The notes under the pieces were generated by a model. That model saw only the letters and a list, made by a program, of their open reading frames with translations. It searched no databases and had not been told where the DNA came from. A program made the position numbers and the translations under genes. From the NCBI GenBank assembly GCA_015490475.1, contig WFXT01000201.1:1-10512 (forward strand): DNA of 10,512 bases, in the 5' to 3' direction. This DNA is from Bacteroidota bacterium. GTDB lineage: Bacteria; Bacteroidota; Bacteroidia; JAADEI01. Below are positions 1 to 7,100 of the stretch, piece by piece. Within the stretch, counting starts at the first letter, position 1; every line of letters starts with the position of its first letter.

Positions 1-252
1 AAATTTTATCCCTCTCTCTCTTAGAGCCTTAAGGTCTATATTATCAAAGCCAGAACCTACTCTAACCACCAGCTCAAGGTCAGGGAAATTATCCAACAAT
101 TCTCTATTAAGTATAGGTTTGGAAGCTACAACAAGGACTTGAACCTTAGGGGCATATGCCATGTCATATTTAATTAAGTCTATAACATCTCCCAACTCAC
201 CCAATGAACTCTTCAAATATTCATGTCCTACAGCCCAAAACCCAATTTTCAT
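1..252 (-). CDS. D-isomer-specific 2-hydroxyacid dehydrogenase, N-terminal part (cut by window edge)
   Basis: Reading leftward from ATG at 252-250, the frame is open for 84 codons to the window edge, so only the N-terminus is visible. It has the substrate-domain pattern of D-2-hydroxyacid/3-phosphoglycerate dehydrogenases: a short beta strand (KIGFWAVG), a strand reading VQVLVVASKP, then the family signature LVVRVGSGFDNIDLKALRERGI at about residues 60-82, which precedes the NAD-binding domain in these enzymes. The family oxidises 2-hydroxy acids or reduces 2-oxo acids with NAD(H) in the cytoplasm. The substrate (phosphoglycerate, erythronate-4-phosphate, lactate or another) cannot be told from this piece. 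It starts 7 bases after the nadC stop, so it is probably the last visible member of the bshC-nadC operon. No Shine-Dalgarno sequence is evident. The family call is fairly secure; a gene name is not. Confidence 0.8.
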   Translation of the reverse strand, partial: MKIGFWAVGHEYLKSSLGELGDVIDLIKYDMAYAPKVQVLVVASKPILNRELLDNFPDLELVVRVGSGFDNIDLKALRERGIKF

Positions 253-259
253 TTGAAAA

Positions 260-1132
260 TTACATTTTCAAAAGTGCAGACAGGTCTATTGCCTTTACGC
301 TATGGGTTAAACTTCCAATGGAAATGTAATCAACTCCTGTTAGGGCAATATCTCTGACATTGTCCAGCGACACACCCCCAGAAACTTCTACTTCAACACG
401 TCCCGCCACAAAATCAACAGCATTTTTAATATCCTCTATGGCACGGAAATTATCAAGCATCACCCTCGTTATAAAATCAAAAAGTGGTTCCAGTGACTTC
501 AACTGCTCCATTGTCTCCACTTCAACAATGACAGGAACTTTCCTGCCTATTCTGGTTAAATATTCCTTTACCTTATATACCGCTTCTGCAATGCCCCCTG
601 CTGCAGTAATATGATTTTCTTTAATTAGCACTGCGTCATTCAGGGAAAAACGATGGTTTACACCTCCACCTAATGTAACAGCCCACTTTTGAAGCCTCCT
701 CCACAAGGGTAAGGTCTTTCGCGTGTCCGTTATTTTAGCCTTAGTGCCCTCAACTGCTTTAACAAACTTATTAGTAAGGGTTGCTACACCGCTTAAATGT
801 TGTAAATAATTCAATGCAGTTCGCTCTGCCATCAACATCGCCCCTACATTCCCTTCTATTTCCATAATTATATCTCCAGCACTAAATTCCTTTCCATCAT
901 CAATAAGTACATTGACATTAATCCCTGGATCTATCAATTGAAATGCAGTAATAGCACAAATTACACCTCCCGCAACGCCTCCCTCACGGGCAATAATTTT
1001 CATCCTACCTTTCGTTCCTCTATTTACAGTAGCCCATGTGGTCAAGTCTCCCCCTCTGATGTCCTCTTCAAGAGCCCTCTGCACATGCGACCTGACATAT
1101 TCAACAAAAGACCGTTCAGTCCTCTGATTCAT
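260..1132 (-). CDS. nadC: Nicotinate-nucleotide pyrophosphorylase (carboxylating), quinolinate phosphoribosyltransferase
   Basis: NadC condenses quinolinate with PRPP to give nicotinate mononucleotide, CO2 and pyrophosphate, the step that joins de novo quinolinate synthesis to the common NAD pathway. It is cytoplasmic. The 290 residues match the usual family length. Visible motifs in order: EEDIRGGDLTT (22-32), AERTALNYLQHLSGVAT (102-118), the PRPP/quinolinate-binding DTRKTLPLWRRLQKWAV (136-152), GGGVNHR (155-161) and LIKENH (169-174), the barrel strand VEVE (203-206), MLDN (225-228), EVSGGV (249-254) and SIGSLTHS (271-278). All key blocks are intact. Its ATG lies inside the end of the upstream DUF4783 gene (17-base overlap), implying translational coupling. 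nadA and nadB are not in the window. Confidence 0.97.
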   Translation of the reverse strand: MNQRTERSFVEYVRSHVQRALEEDIRGGDLTTWATVNRGTKGRMKIIAREGGVAGGVICAITAFQLIDPGINVNVLIDDGKEFSAGDIIMEIEGNVGAMLMAERTALNYLQHLSGVATLTNKFVKAVEGTKAKITDTRKTLPLWRRLQKWAVTLGGGVNHRFSLNDAVLIKENHITAAGGIAEAVYKVKEYLTRIGRKVPVIVEVETMEQLKSLEPLFDFITRVMLDNFRAIEDIKNAVDFVAGRVEVEVSGGVSLDNVRDIALTGVDYISIGSLTHSVKAIDLSALLKM

Positions 1133-1484
1133 ATTTACTGATTCTTATCTGTTTGATTTTTCCTGTTTCTTTGCTCACCACAATAAAAACCCTAAATAAA
1201 TCTCCTGTCGTTGATTCATACTTGCCAATAGTATATTCAGTATTTGGGCTGTTACCGTTGTGTACCCATTTTATATCCTTCACAGGATAATCAGAAAAAA
1301 ATTGTTTTAACATTAAACCCGCCTGTTTGGCTGGTCTCTTGCCCCCTTCTCCGTTAATCATGATTGTAACGTCTGATTCCATCTTTTGAACCAGAAGATT
1401 AACATCGGCAGAACGGAATGCCTGTTGAACAGGCGTCAATATAGAAATCTGCAACACCAAAATCAATAGTGTCAAATAGGTCAT
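1116..1484 (-). CDS. Small exported DUF4783 family protein
   Basis: A 122-residue protein with a hydrophobic N-terminus (residues 2-18) that looks like a Sec signal peptide; there is no lipobox Cys, so it is predicted to be periplasmic. The mature part reads like DUF4783, a small family of Bacteroidota and relatives with no established function. Recognisable features are a segment around VTIMINGEGG (39-48), an alpha segment with LKQFFSDYP (59-67), the conserved WVHNGNS (73-79), YTIGKYESTTGDLFRVFIVV (84-103) and a closing beta strand IKQIRISKY. The fold is probably a small alpha/beta cone, inferred from the pattern only. The ATG shares the ATGA overlap with the bshC stop, and the 3' end overlaps the nadC start by 17 bases. 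The neighbourhood with nadC recurs in this phylum to my knowledge, but no link to NAD synthesis is shown by the sequence. Confidence 0.85.
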   Translation of the reverse strand: MTYLTLLILVLQISILTPVQQAFRSADVNLLVQKMESDVTIMINGEGGKRPAKQAGLMLKQFFSDYPVKDIKWVHNGNSPNTEYTIGKYESTTGDLFRVFIVVSKETGKIKQIRISKYESED

Positions 1485-2983
1485 GCTGTCCTGATTTTTG
1501 GGCTTATTAGAAACACTGCAGGCTCCTTATCTCTTGGATAAATCTCCACCAATTTATCAACCCCTATCTTTCCATAAATGTCCACAAAATCAACCAGTGA
1601 CATAACTCGCTCCTGCCAAATCCCATTTGGCATCAAATCCTCATGTACCCGTTTTAACTGTTCCATTTTAGACCCAATAATCATCTTGCGTGCCCTTTTC
1701 ACTTCTTTCTTCCACTGTTTAAACAACTTTCTTAGTCTGCTGGCAAGGAAAGAACGCACGTCCTCTCTCGGAATAGTATCAACATCTTTTAACAAGTTCT
1801 CACATTTGCCTAACAAATTTTGTTCCTGAAACCATTCCGGAAGAACCATTGACAGCAGAACACTTTGTAAGTCTTCCCATCTAAGTAGCCATTTGATCAG
1901 TCCTCCATACTGGCTTACAACCTGAGCCTCCATACCATCCAGTATGAACAGACTGTGCCTGAGAAACAAAGCAGGAACATTAATATTCATCAAGCTAAAC
2001 AGTGGCAAAAGTTGATACCAATAAAGTATTTCTGTTGAACCGCCAGTAAATGCGCATGAGCGCATCACATCCTCCTGCCATAATATACGAACGGCTACCC
2101 CCGGACTAAAACGTTCTGGCTCATTTTCCAATCTGCGTTCCAATTCAGCTAAAGTCCATGTTTCCCCTGCAATATCAAAACCTTCTTCCCTCCTTATGAC
2201 CTTAACTCTCTTTCCCGAATCAGTGATAAAAAAAGTATTTGTAGGCATCGGGTTAATAATGGGCTTTTTACCCTGACTCTGCCATTTGCTAACAATACCC
2301 TCAACAACAGGAAATATCTTATTTTCCAGTAAATCTGCTTTGACAAATTGCTTCACTCTTCTCCTAACATACGTATTTCCAGAGTCCAGAAATAAAATCC
2401 CTGTATGTCCCACAAAATGGCTCATTAAGCGAATGAATGCTTCAGAAAGGGTCTCACTAGTATCATAAAATTCAAGAAATAACTTTGATTGCCTAACTCC
2501 TTTTAAAATATCTTTTACGTATTTCAACACATCATCGTCAATTCTGGACATCCCAAAGGGCTCCTGCCTGTCCTCAAAACCAGAAAATTTAACACCTTTC
2601 ACATATACTGTAGTCAATTCTTTCCAATCATGGTCATCCGCATGAACCCAGAATACTGGAATAGTCGGAACATCCGTAATCCTATGTATTTCTTCCGCAA
2701 GAACTATTGCATGTAATGCCTTATACAGAACGAACACCGGACCTCCCAGCAAATTAGGTTGATGGCTAACAGTAACCACTTGACAATTTCCCTCTTTCAA
2801 AACTTCCAGATTTGCTTCCTGCTTTTCTGTCAAATGGTCTTTGTATATCGCATCAACCACTTGGGGACGTTGCCCAACATAGCAGTCCCTTATATTCCTT
2901 AACTTATCGCTACTAAGAAACTCCTTCAGCTCTTTACGCACAGGAAGCTTGGCATAGAGTTCTCTATCAACTATTTCCCACAT
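1481..2983 (-). CDS. bshC: Putative cysteine ligase BshC (bacillithiol biosynthesis)
   Basis: BshC catalyses the last step of bacillithiol synthesis, joining L-cysteine to glucosaminyl-malate. Visible family blocks, numbered from the ATG at 2983, are: VVTVSHQPNLLGGPVFVLYK (70-89), corresponding to the nucleotide-fold T-G-H/Q-Q…GP segment; VFWVHADDHDW (110-120), the family's conserved W…EDHD region; FSPGVAVR (292-299); FTGGSTEILYW (312-322), corresponding to the usual V-G-G-P…E motif; a basic coiled-coil-like stretch (about 410-450); and LMPNGIWQERV (450-460) near the C-terminus. At 500 residues it is slightly shorter than typical members (about 530). A GTG lies directly before the ATG; I prefer the ATG. 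No Shine-Dalgarno sequence is present, but a Bacteroides-type -7 box sits only 7 bases upstream. It heads the minus-strand operon and its stop overlaps the DUF4783 start (ATGA). The first motif and the GG-S-T-E segment are somewhat divergent, so family membership is firm but ligase activity is inferred. bshA and bshB are not seen. Confidence 0.9.
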   Translation of the reverse strand: MWEIVDRELYAKLPVRKELKEFLSSDKLRNIRDCYVGQRPQVVDAIYKDHLTEKQEANLEVLKEGNCQVVTVSHQPNLLGGPVFVLYKALHAIVLAEEIHRITDVPTIPVFWVHADDHDWKELTTVYVKGVKFSGFEDRQEPFGMSRIDDDVLKYVKDILKGVRQSKLFLEFYDTSETLSEAFIRLMSHFVGHTGILFLDSGNTYVRRRVKQFVKADLLENKIFPVVEGIVSKWQSQGKKPIINPMPTNTFFITDSGKRVKVIRREEGFDIAGETWTLAELERRLENEPERFSPGVAVRILWQEDVMRSCAFTGGSTEILYWYQLLPLFSLMNINVPALFLRHSLFILDGMEAQVVSQYGGLIKWLLRWEDLQSVLLSMVLPEWFQEQNLLGKCENLLKDVDTIPREDVRSFLASRLRKLFKQWKKEVKRARKMIIGSKMEQLKRVHEDLMPNGIWQERVMSLVDFVDIYGKIGVDKLVEIYPRDKEPAVFLISPKIRTA

Positions 2984-2990
2984 CACAATA

Positions 2991-3020
2991 CAAAACTATG
3001 GGTTATCTAATTCTTTCAAC
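2991..3020 (-). promoter_or_regulatory. Bacteroides-type promoter for the bshC operon
   Basis: On the minus strand GTTG (3020-3017) is followed by exactly 18 bases and then TAGTTTTG (2998-2991), matching TAnnTTTG in full and the -33 TTTG element at three of four positions. By the usual geometry of this promoter class the transcript would begin near 2988, only about 5 bases before the bshC ATG. The assignment rests on consensus match and position alone. Confidence 0.6.
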
Positions 3021-3270
3021 CCAAGACCTTATATACCAACAACACAAAATGCCTGCTATTTCCAATATAATCTCATGGACATAAAGACTTTTATCACCTC
3101 TCTAAATGTCCTTTACCACATACTACACAGGCAGTTATACAAAAACACCTTTACGTTGTCCTCTTGCATAAATAATATAACTGAGCCCAGTCTTGCTCCT
3201 AACAGAATCTGAAATCCCTATCCTGACTTGATTAGCAAGCTCAAGACTAAATGAACCTTTTTCATTACAT

Positions 3271-3300
3271 GTTGTGTTCTTTAAAACGGAATTAACTTTG
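3271..3300 (+). promoter_or_regulatory. Bacteroides-type promoter for panD
   Basis: GTTG (3271-3274), an 18-base spacer and TAACTTTG (3293-3300) have the same elements and spacing as the divergent bshC promoter. TAACTTTG fits TAnnTTTG fully. The expected transcription start (about 3303-3306) coincides with the first panD ATG at 3305, which predicts a leaderless message, or a roughly 15-base leader if the ATG at 3320 is used instead. Confidence 0.6.
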
Positions 3301-3304
3301 CCCT

Positions 3305-3670
3305 ATGTGGTTGTGTGTAATGAAATCTAAGATTCATAATGCCACTGTTACTGAGGCAAACCTTTATTATCAGGGCAGTGTTACCATTGACCCGATTCTT
3401 ATGGAAGAATCAGGTATAGTGGAAGGGGAACGAGTTCAGATAGTAAATGTTAATAATGGGGCGCGCATTGAAACTTATGTAATTAAAGGGGTACGCGGTT
3501 CAGGGACAATATGTCTCAACGGACCAGCAGCAAGACTATTTCAACCGGGGGACAAAGTGCACATTATTGCCTATGCATGGGTCACCCCAGAGGAACATAA
3601 AACAATGAAACCAATCGTTATTATACTTGATGATAACAATAAGGTCAGAGAAAAGAAATTCTCATGGTAA
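3305..3670 (+). CDS. panD: Aspartate 1-decarboxylase proenzyme
   Basis: PanD decarboxylates L-aspartate to beta-alanine for pantothenate and coenzyme A synthesis. It is a cytoplasmic tetramer that self-cleaves at Gly-Ser to make a pyruvoyl cofactor. The 121 residues align without gaps to the E. coli N-terminus, which supports the ATG at 3305: K9 and H11 in KSKIH, the cleavage pair G24-S25 in YYQGS, R54 and catalytic Y58 in NGARIETYVI, and N72 in LNGPAAR. An alternative ATG at 3320 would remove five residues that align with the family start. Residue 74 is Pro where the E. coli enzyme has Ala (NGAAA); other active-site residues are intact. It appears monocistronic with its own promoter, divergent from bshC; panB and panC are absent. 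No Shine-Dalgarno sequence is visible. Confidence 0.96.
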   Translation: MWLCVMKSKIHNATVTEANLYYQGSVTIDPILMEESGIVEGERVQIVNVNNGARIETYVIKGVRGSGTICLNGPAARLFQPGDKVHIIAYAWVTPEEHKTMKPIVIILDDNNKVREKKFSW

Positions 3671-3695
3671 AAAGCCCCGTTAAATTGATATTACA

Positions 3696-3703
3696 TAACT
3701 TTG
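3696..3703 (+). promoter_or_regulatory. Possible -7 element upstream of the metal-efflux locus
   Basis: TAACTTTG at 3696-3703 is the same octamer as the panD -7 box and ends 16 bases before the ATG of the small Cys/His protein. No TTTG or GTTG lies at the matching distance upstream (near 3674-3677 the sequence is GCCC). If it is a promoter it may need an activator. It could also be a chance match. Confidence 0.35.
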
Positions 3704-3719
3704 CGACAGAACATGCCCA

Positions 3720-3998
3720 ATGTGGTATAAAATATTAGGTTGGTTTTTTCTCAGTATTCTGGCTATATCTATGACAAATAGTTATTACTGTATTGTTGAT
3801 GACACAACTATGGAACACCATTCCACTCATACTCCCTTTTGTTCCATACCTCACGTGCCAATATTTAACATTGAAGCAAATTACCAATCAACAACTTCTT
3901 TTAAACCCCAAACCATAATATCGTTTATCATCAGGGACGATGAGATTCCCGAGTTCTTCGTTCTAAGCAAGCCGTGGCGTCCGCCATGGACCATATAA
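3720..3998 (+). CDS. Small exported Cys/His-rich protein preceding the metal-efflux genes
   Basis: A 92-residue protein of unrecognised family. Residues 5-17 form a hydrophobic segment after K4, consistent with a signal peptide or membrane anchor. The following part concentrates possible metal ligands: C24, M31, H33, H34, H37, C41 and H45, including a C-x-x-x-H pair (C41, H45). The rest lacks Cys and His, and the C-terminus is KPWRPPW. Small exported proteins with a Cys/His patch and a terminal Arg-Pro-Pro motif occur next to copper or heavy-metal resistance genes (DUF2946-like and CopL-like proteins), and this protein resembles them in layout; I do not claim homology. Its position 146 bases before the RND pump, in the same direction, suggests a role in periplasmic metal binding or sensing. 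It could also be a non-coding open frame, but the signal peptide and context argue otherwise. ATG at 3720; no Shine-Dalgarno sequence. Confidence 0.6.
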   Translation: MWYKILGWFFLSILAISMTNSYYCIVDDTTMEHHSTHTPFCSIPHVPIFNIEANYQSTTSFKPQTIISFIIRDDEIPEFFVLSKPWRPPWTI

Positions 3999-4000
3999 TT

Positions 4001-4046
4001 GCCTGCCCTTTCAAAAATTGTAAAAAATTCACAGAGAGGGGCAGGC
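4001..4046 (+). terminator. GC-rich inverted repeat between the small gene and the pump
   Basis: GCCTGCCC (4001-4008) pairs perfectly with GGGCAGGC (4039-4046), and three more positions can pair with wobble, leaving a loop of about 24 A-rich bases. It begins two bases after the stop of the small Cys/His gene. No uninterrupted T-run follows (TATATCATTTG, then a pyrimidine-rich stretch), so it may be a weak terminator, an attenuator or an mRNA-stability element rather than a classical terminator. Confidence 0.4.
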
Positions 4047-4144
4047 TATATCATTTGTTTCCTCCTTCTTAATTCTTTACATGTCGTCTTTTCACATTAG
4101 ATACGTAAAATACGCAACATAAAACACCGCAAAAATCTCAAGCC

Positions 4145-7100
4145 TTGATAGACAAAATAATTAGCCTTTCGGTCAGGTGGCGAGGGTTAGTTCTTATTTT
4201 AACACTACTTTGGATAATTGGAGGACTGTTAGCTTTGAAAAACCTTAAACTGGGCTCCGTTCCTGATATTACCAATAACCAGGTTCAGGTTATCAGTATT
4301 GCTCCGCAACTGTCAGCACTGGATATGGAACAGCTGATTACATATCCCATTGAGCGAGAGATGGGTAATCTACCCGGTGTTATTGAACTGCGAAGCGTAT
4401 CTAGACCAGGATTGAGCGTGGTCACAGTCGTCTTTGAAGACGAAATGGGCACCTACCTGCCCAGACAGTTAGTTCAGGAAAAACTTGCTACATTAAAAGA
4501 CGAACTGCCTAAAGTTTTAGACAAAGGTCCGTTTGCAGGACCCATCACCACCGGGCTCGGCGAAATTTACCAGTATTATCTGCATGTGGATCCTGCCTAT
4601 CGTAACGTCTATTCCTTGATGGACCTACGAACTATTCAGGACTGGATTATACGACGCCAGATGATGATGATACCAGGCGTCGTAGAGGTCAATTCACTGG
4701 GTGGTTATATCAAACAGTACGAAGTGGTCATAAATCCTGTTCGGCTACAACGCCTTGGGATTGACCTCGGTACTATTATAGAAGCACTTGAAGCCAACAA
4801 TGCAAATAGTGGTGGTGCCTACATTGAAAAAAGCAATTCAGTAATGTTCATTCGGGGCGAAGGGCTTGTCCGCTCGTTAGAAGATTTAGCTAACACAGTA
4901 GTTATGGTTACTGATGAGGGACCTGTGCGTATTAGGGATATTGCTGATACTGTCCGATGGGCTGGTGCTATCAGATATGGTGCTATGACCGAAGATGGTA
5001 GAGAGGTAGTTGGTGGACAGGTGCTTATGCTCAAGGGTGCCAATGCAATGGAGGTCGTAGAACGAGTCCGCGAACGAATAGCTGAAATTCAGAAAAGCCT
5101 ACCTCCCGGCGTTACTATCAAGCCTTACCTGGACAGACGTGATCTCATTGAACGAACCACAGAAACAATCAAAGAGAACCTAACGCTTGGTGCCTTGACA
5201 GTCATTTTTGTTCTTGTTTTCCTGATTGGCAGCATCCGTTCTGGACTCATCGTAGCATCTGTGATTCCACTGTCACTACTGTTTGCTTTTATGCTGATGA
5301 ATTTGACGGGCATTACAGCTAACTTGATGTCGCTCGGGGCCATAGATTTCGGTATTGTAGTTGACGGTGCAGTTATTATCGTAGAAGGAATGATATTCGC
5401 ACTGGAAAAGAAACTCAAATCTGTCAGAGACAGGATATTAAGAGTTTCGGATGAGGAGCGGAAGCAACTGGCTGCCTCCACAGCCTCCAGAATGATGCGT
5501 GTGGCATTATTTGGGCAACTTGTAGTACTGCTCGTGTTTGTCCCCATCTTGACGCTTGAAGGTGTGGAAGGACGTATGTTTAAGCCAATGGCTTATGTCT
5601 TTATGTATGTCCTTCTTGGTGTTATTCTGTTATGTCTGACCTATGTGCCTGCCATCAGCTCTTTGCTGGTCCGGCTGCCCGAAGAAGGCGGTCCAATGGC
5701 ACGAATAGAAGCATGGTTTACCAATATCAGCAGAAAAATCATGAACAGTATCAAAGCAGTGTACATACCCATGCGAGACTGGGCTCTAAATCACAGAATT
5801 ACCATAGTCACAATAGCTATTACCCTCTTTGGATTATCATTATTCACCTTCACCCGAATGGGTGCAGTCTTTATGCCCCGACTAAACGAAGGGGACATAG
5901 CCCTACAGGCAATCTTTGTGCCCGGAACACCCTTGTCAGAAGTAATCAGAGGAACTGCAAAACTTGAGACACTATTACTTGATTCGTTTCCAGAAGTCAT
6001 TACTGCTGGATGCCGAATTGGTGTGTCGGAAATTCCAACAGACCCAATGCCCATGGACTTTGCCGATTGCCACGTTATCCTTGAAAAAGACCGTTCCAAA
6101 TGGGTTTCTGCTTCCACACAGGAAGAGCTGGCAAACAAGATGAAGGAAGTTTTGGAACGAAATCTACCAGGTGTCGGATATGCGTTTACACAACCCATAG
6201 AATTGAGATTTAATGAATTGCTCTCCGGTGTCAGATATGACGTTTCCATTGAAGTATATGGCGAAGATGTAGACATTCTAAGAAGTCTTGCTGAACAAAT
6301 TGTTCAAAGAATTCAGGGTGTTCCCGGTGCCGCAGATGTTGCTATGGAACCTGTGCAGAAACAACCACAAATCGTAGTCCGATACAAGCGGGAACGACTT
6401 GCCCGATATGGCATTTCCATAGAAGAAGCCAACAGACACCTGCAAGCAGCCTTTGCTGGCTACGTAACAGTAACCGCTTTTGAACAGGAAAAGCGCTTTG
6501 ACGTAGTGGTTCGCTATTCTCCTGAATACAGGAAGGACTTAGAACATGTCAAACAGATTAGAATCAAGACATACAACGGAAGTCTCATCCCGCTTTCAGA
6601 AATCGCTGACATCAACATTGAATATCACCCAGCCCAGATTTCACGAGAAAACGGTTATAGGCGAGTATATGTGGGTGTTAACGTGAGGAACAGGGACGTG
6701 GAATCCGTAGTTGAAGACATTCAACAGCGATTGGCAGACCTCCCCCTCCCCCCCGGATACTGGATTACCTATGGTGGTTCCTTTGAGAACCTGCAGCGGG
6801 CACGGGCACGGCTGGCTATCGTAGTACCCATTGTCCTTCTGGTCATATTCGTCCTTGTCTATATGGCACTCGGAAATCTTAAGGACACCTTGCTTATTTA
6901 CACTGCGGTGCCTCTGGCAACCATTGGCGGTGTATTCCTGCTTGCCATTCGCGGTATGCCATTCAGTATTTCTGCGGGTGTAGGCTTCGTCGTATTATTC
7001 GGCGTAGCAGTGCTTAATGGTATGCTCCTGCTGGCACGAGCTAATGCACTGCGCCGTGAAAACATGTCCGTGCTGGAACGCATTAAAATCGCTTCATCAG

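Larger units (their letters stand above)
2984..3304. other. Divergent intergenic region between bshC and panD
   Basis: About 320 AT-rich bases separate the divergent genes bshC and panD. The two ends hold the promoter-like elements listed separately. In between I see no RNA gene, repeat array or terminator. On the minus strand a 55-codon frame (3302 to 3135) is open and reads plausibly as protein (for example KGSFSLEL and GLSYIIYARGQRKG), but it has no ATG, GTG or TTG start and is preceded by a stop, so it is not called as a gene. Confidence 0.7.

Noticed and set aside
3135..3302. A 55-codon open minus-strand frame between bshC and panD with protein-like composition.
   Set aside because: It has no ATG, GTG or TTG start, is preceded by a stop and overlaps the panD promoter. 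A frame of this length is plausible by chance in AT-rich DNA. A translated search with a clear hit would be needed to call it a gene remnant.
3671..3695. Terminator for panD.
   Set aside because: No stem-loop followed by a T-run is seen after the panD stop; only a short AT-rich spacer precedes the next promoter-like box.
4081..4120. Imperfect dyad ATGTCG…CGCAACAT with a TACGTA palindrome upstream of the pump, considered as a metal-regulator operator.
   Set aside because: The arms are short and imperfect, and no -7 or -35 element is positioned around them. A conserved motif in orthologous loci would be needed.
5125..5547. Long open frames on the minus strand inside the pump gene (also near 5791-6276 and 6898-7251).
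   Set aside because: They are Ser/Thr/Met-rich mirror frames of a strongly conserved pump sequence, with no recognisable domains.
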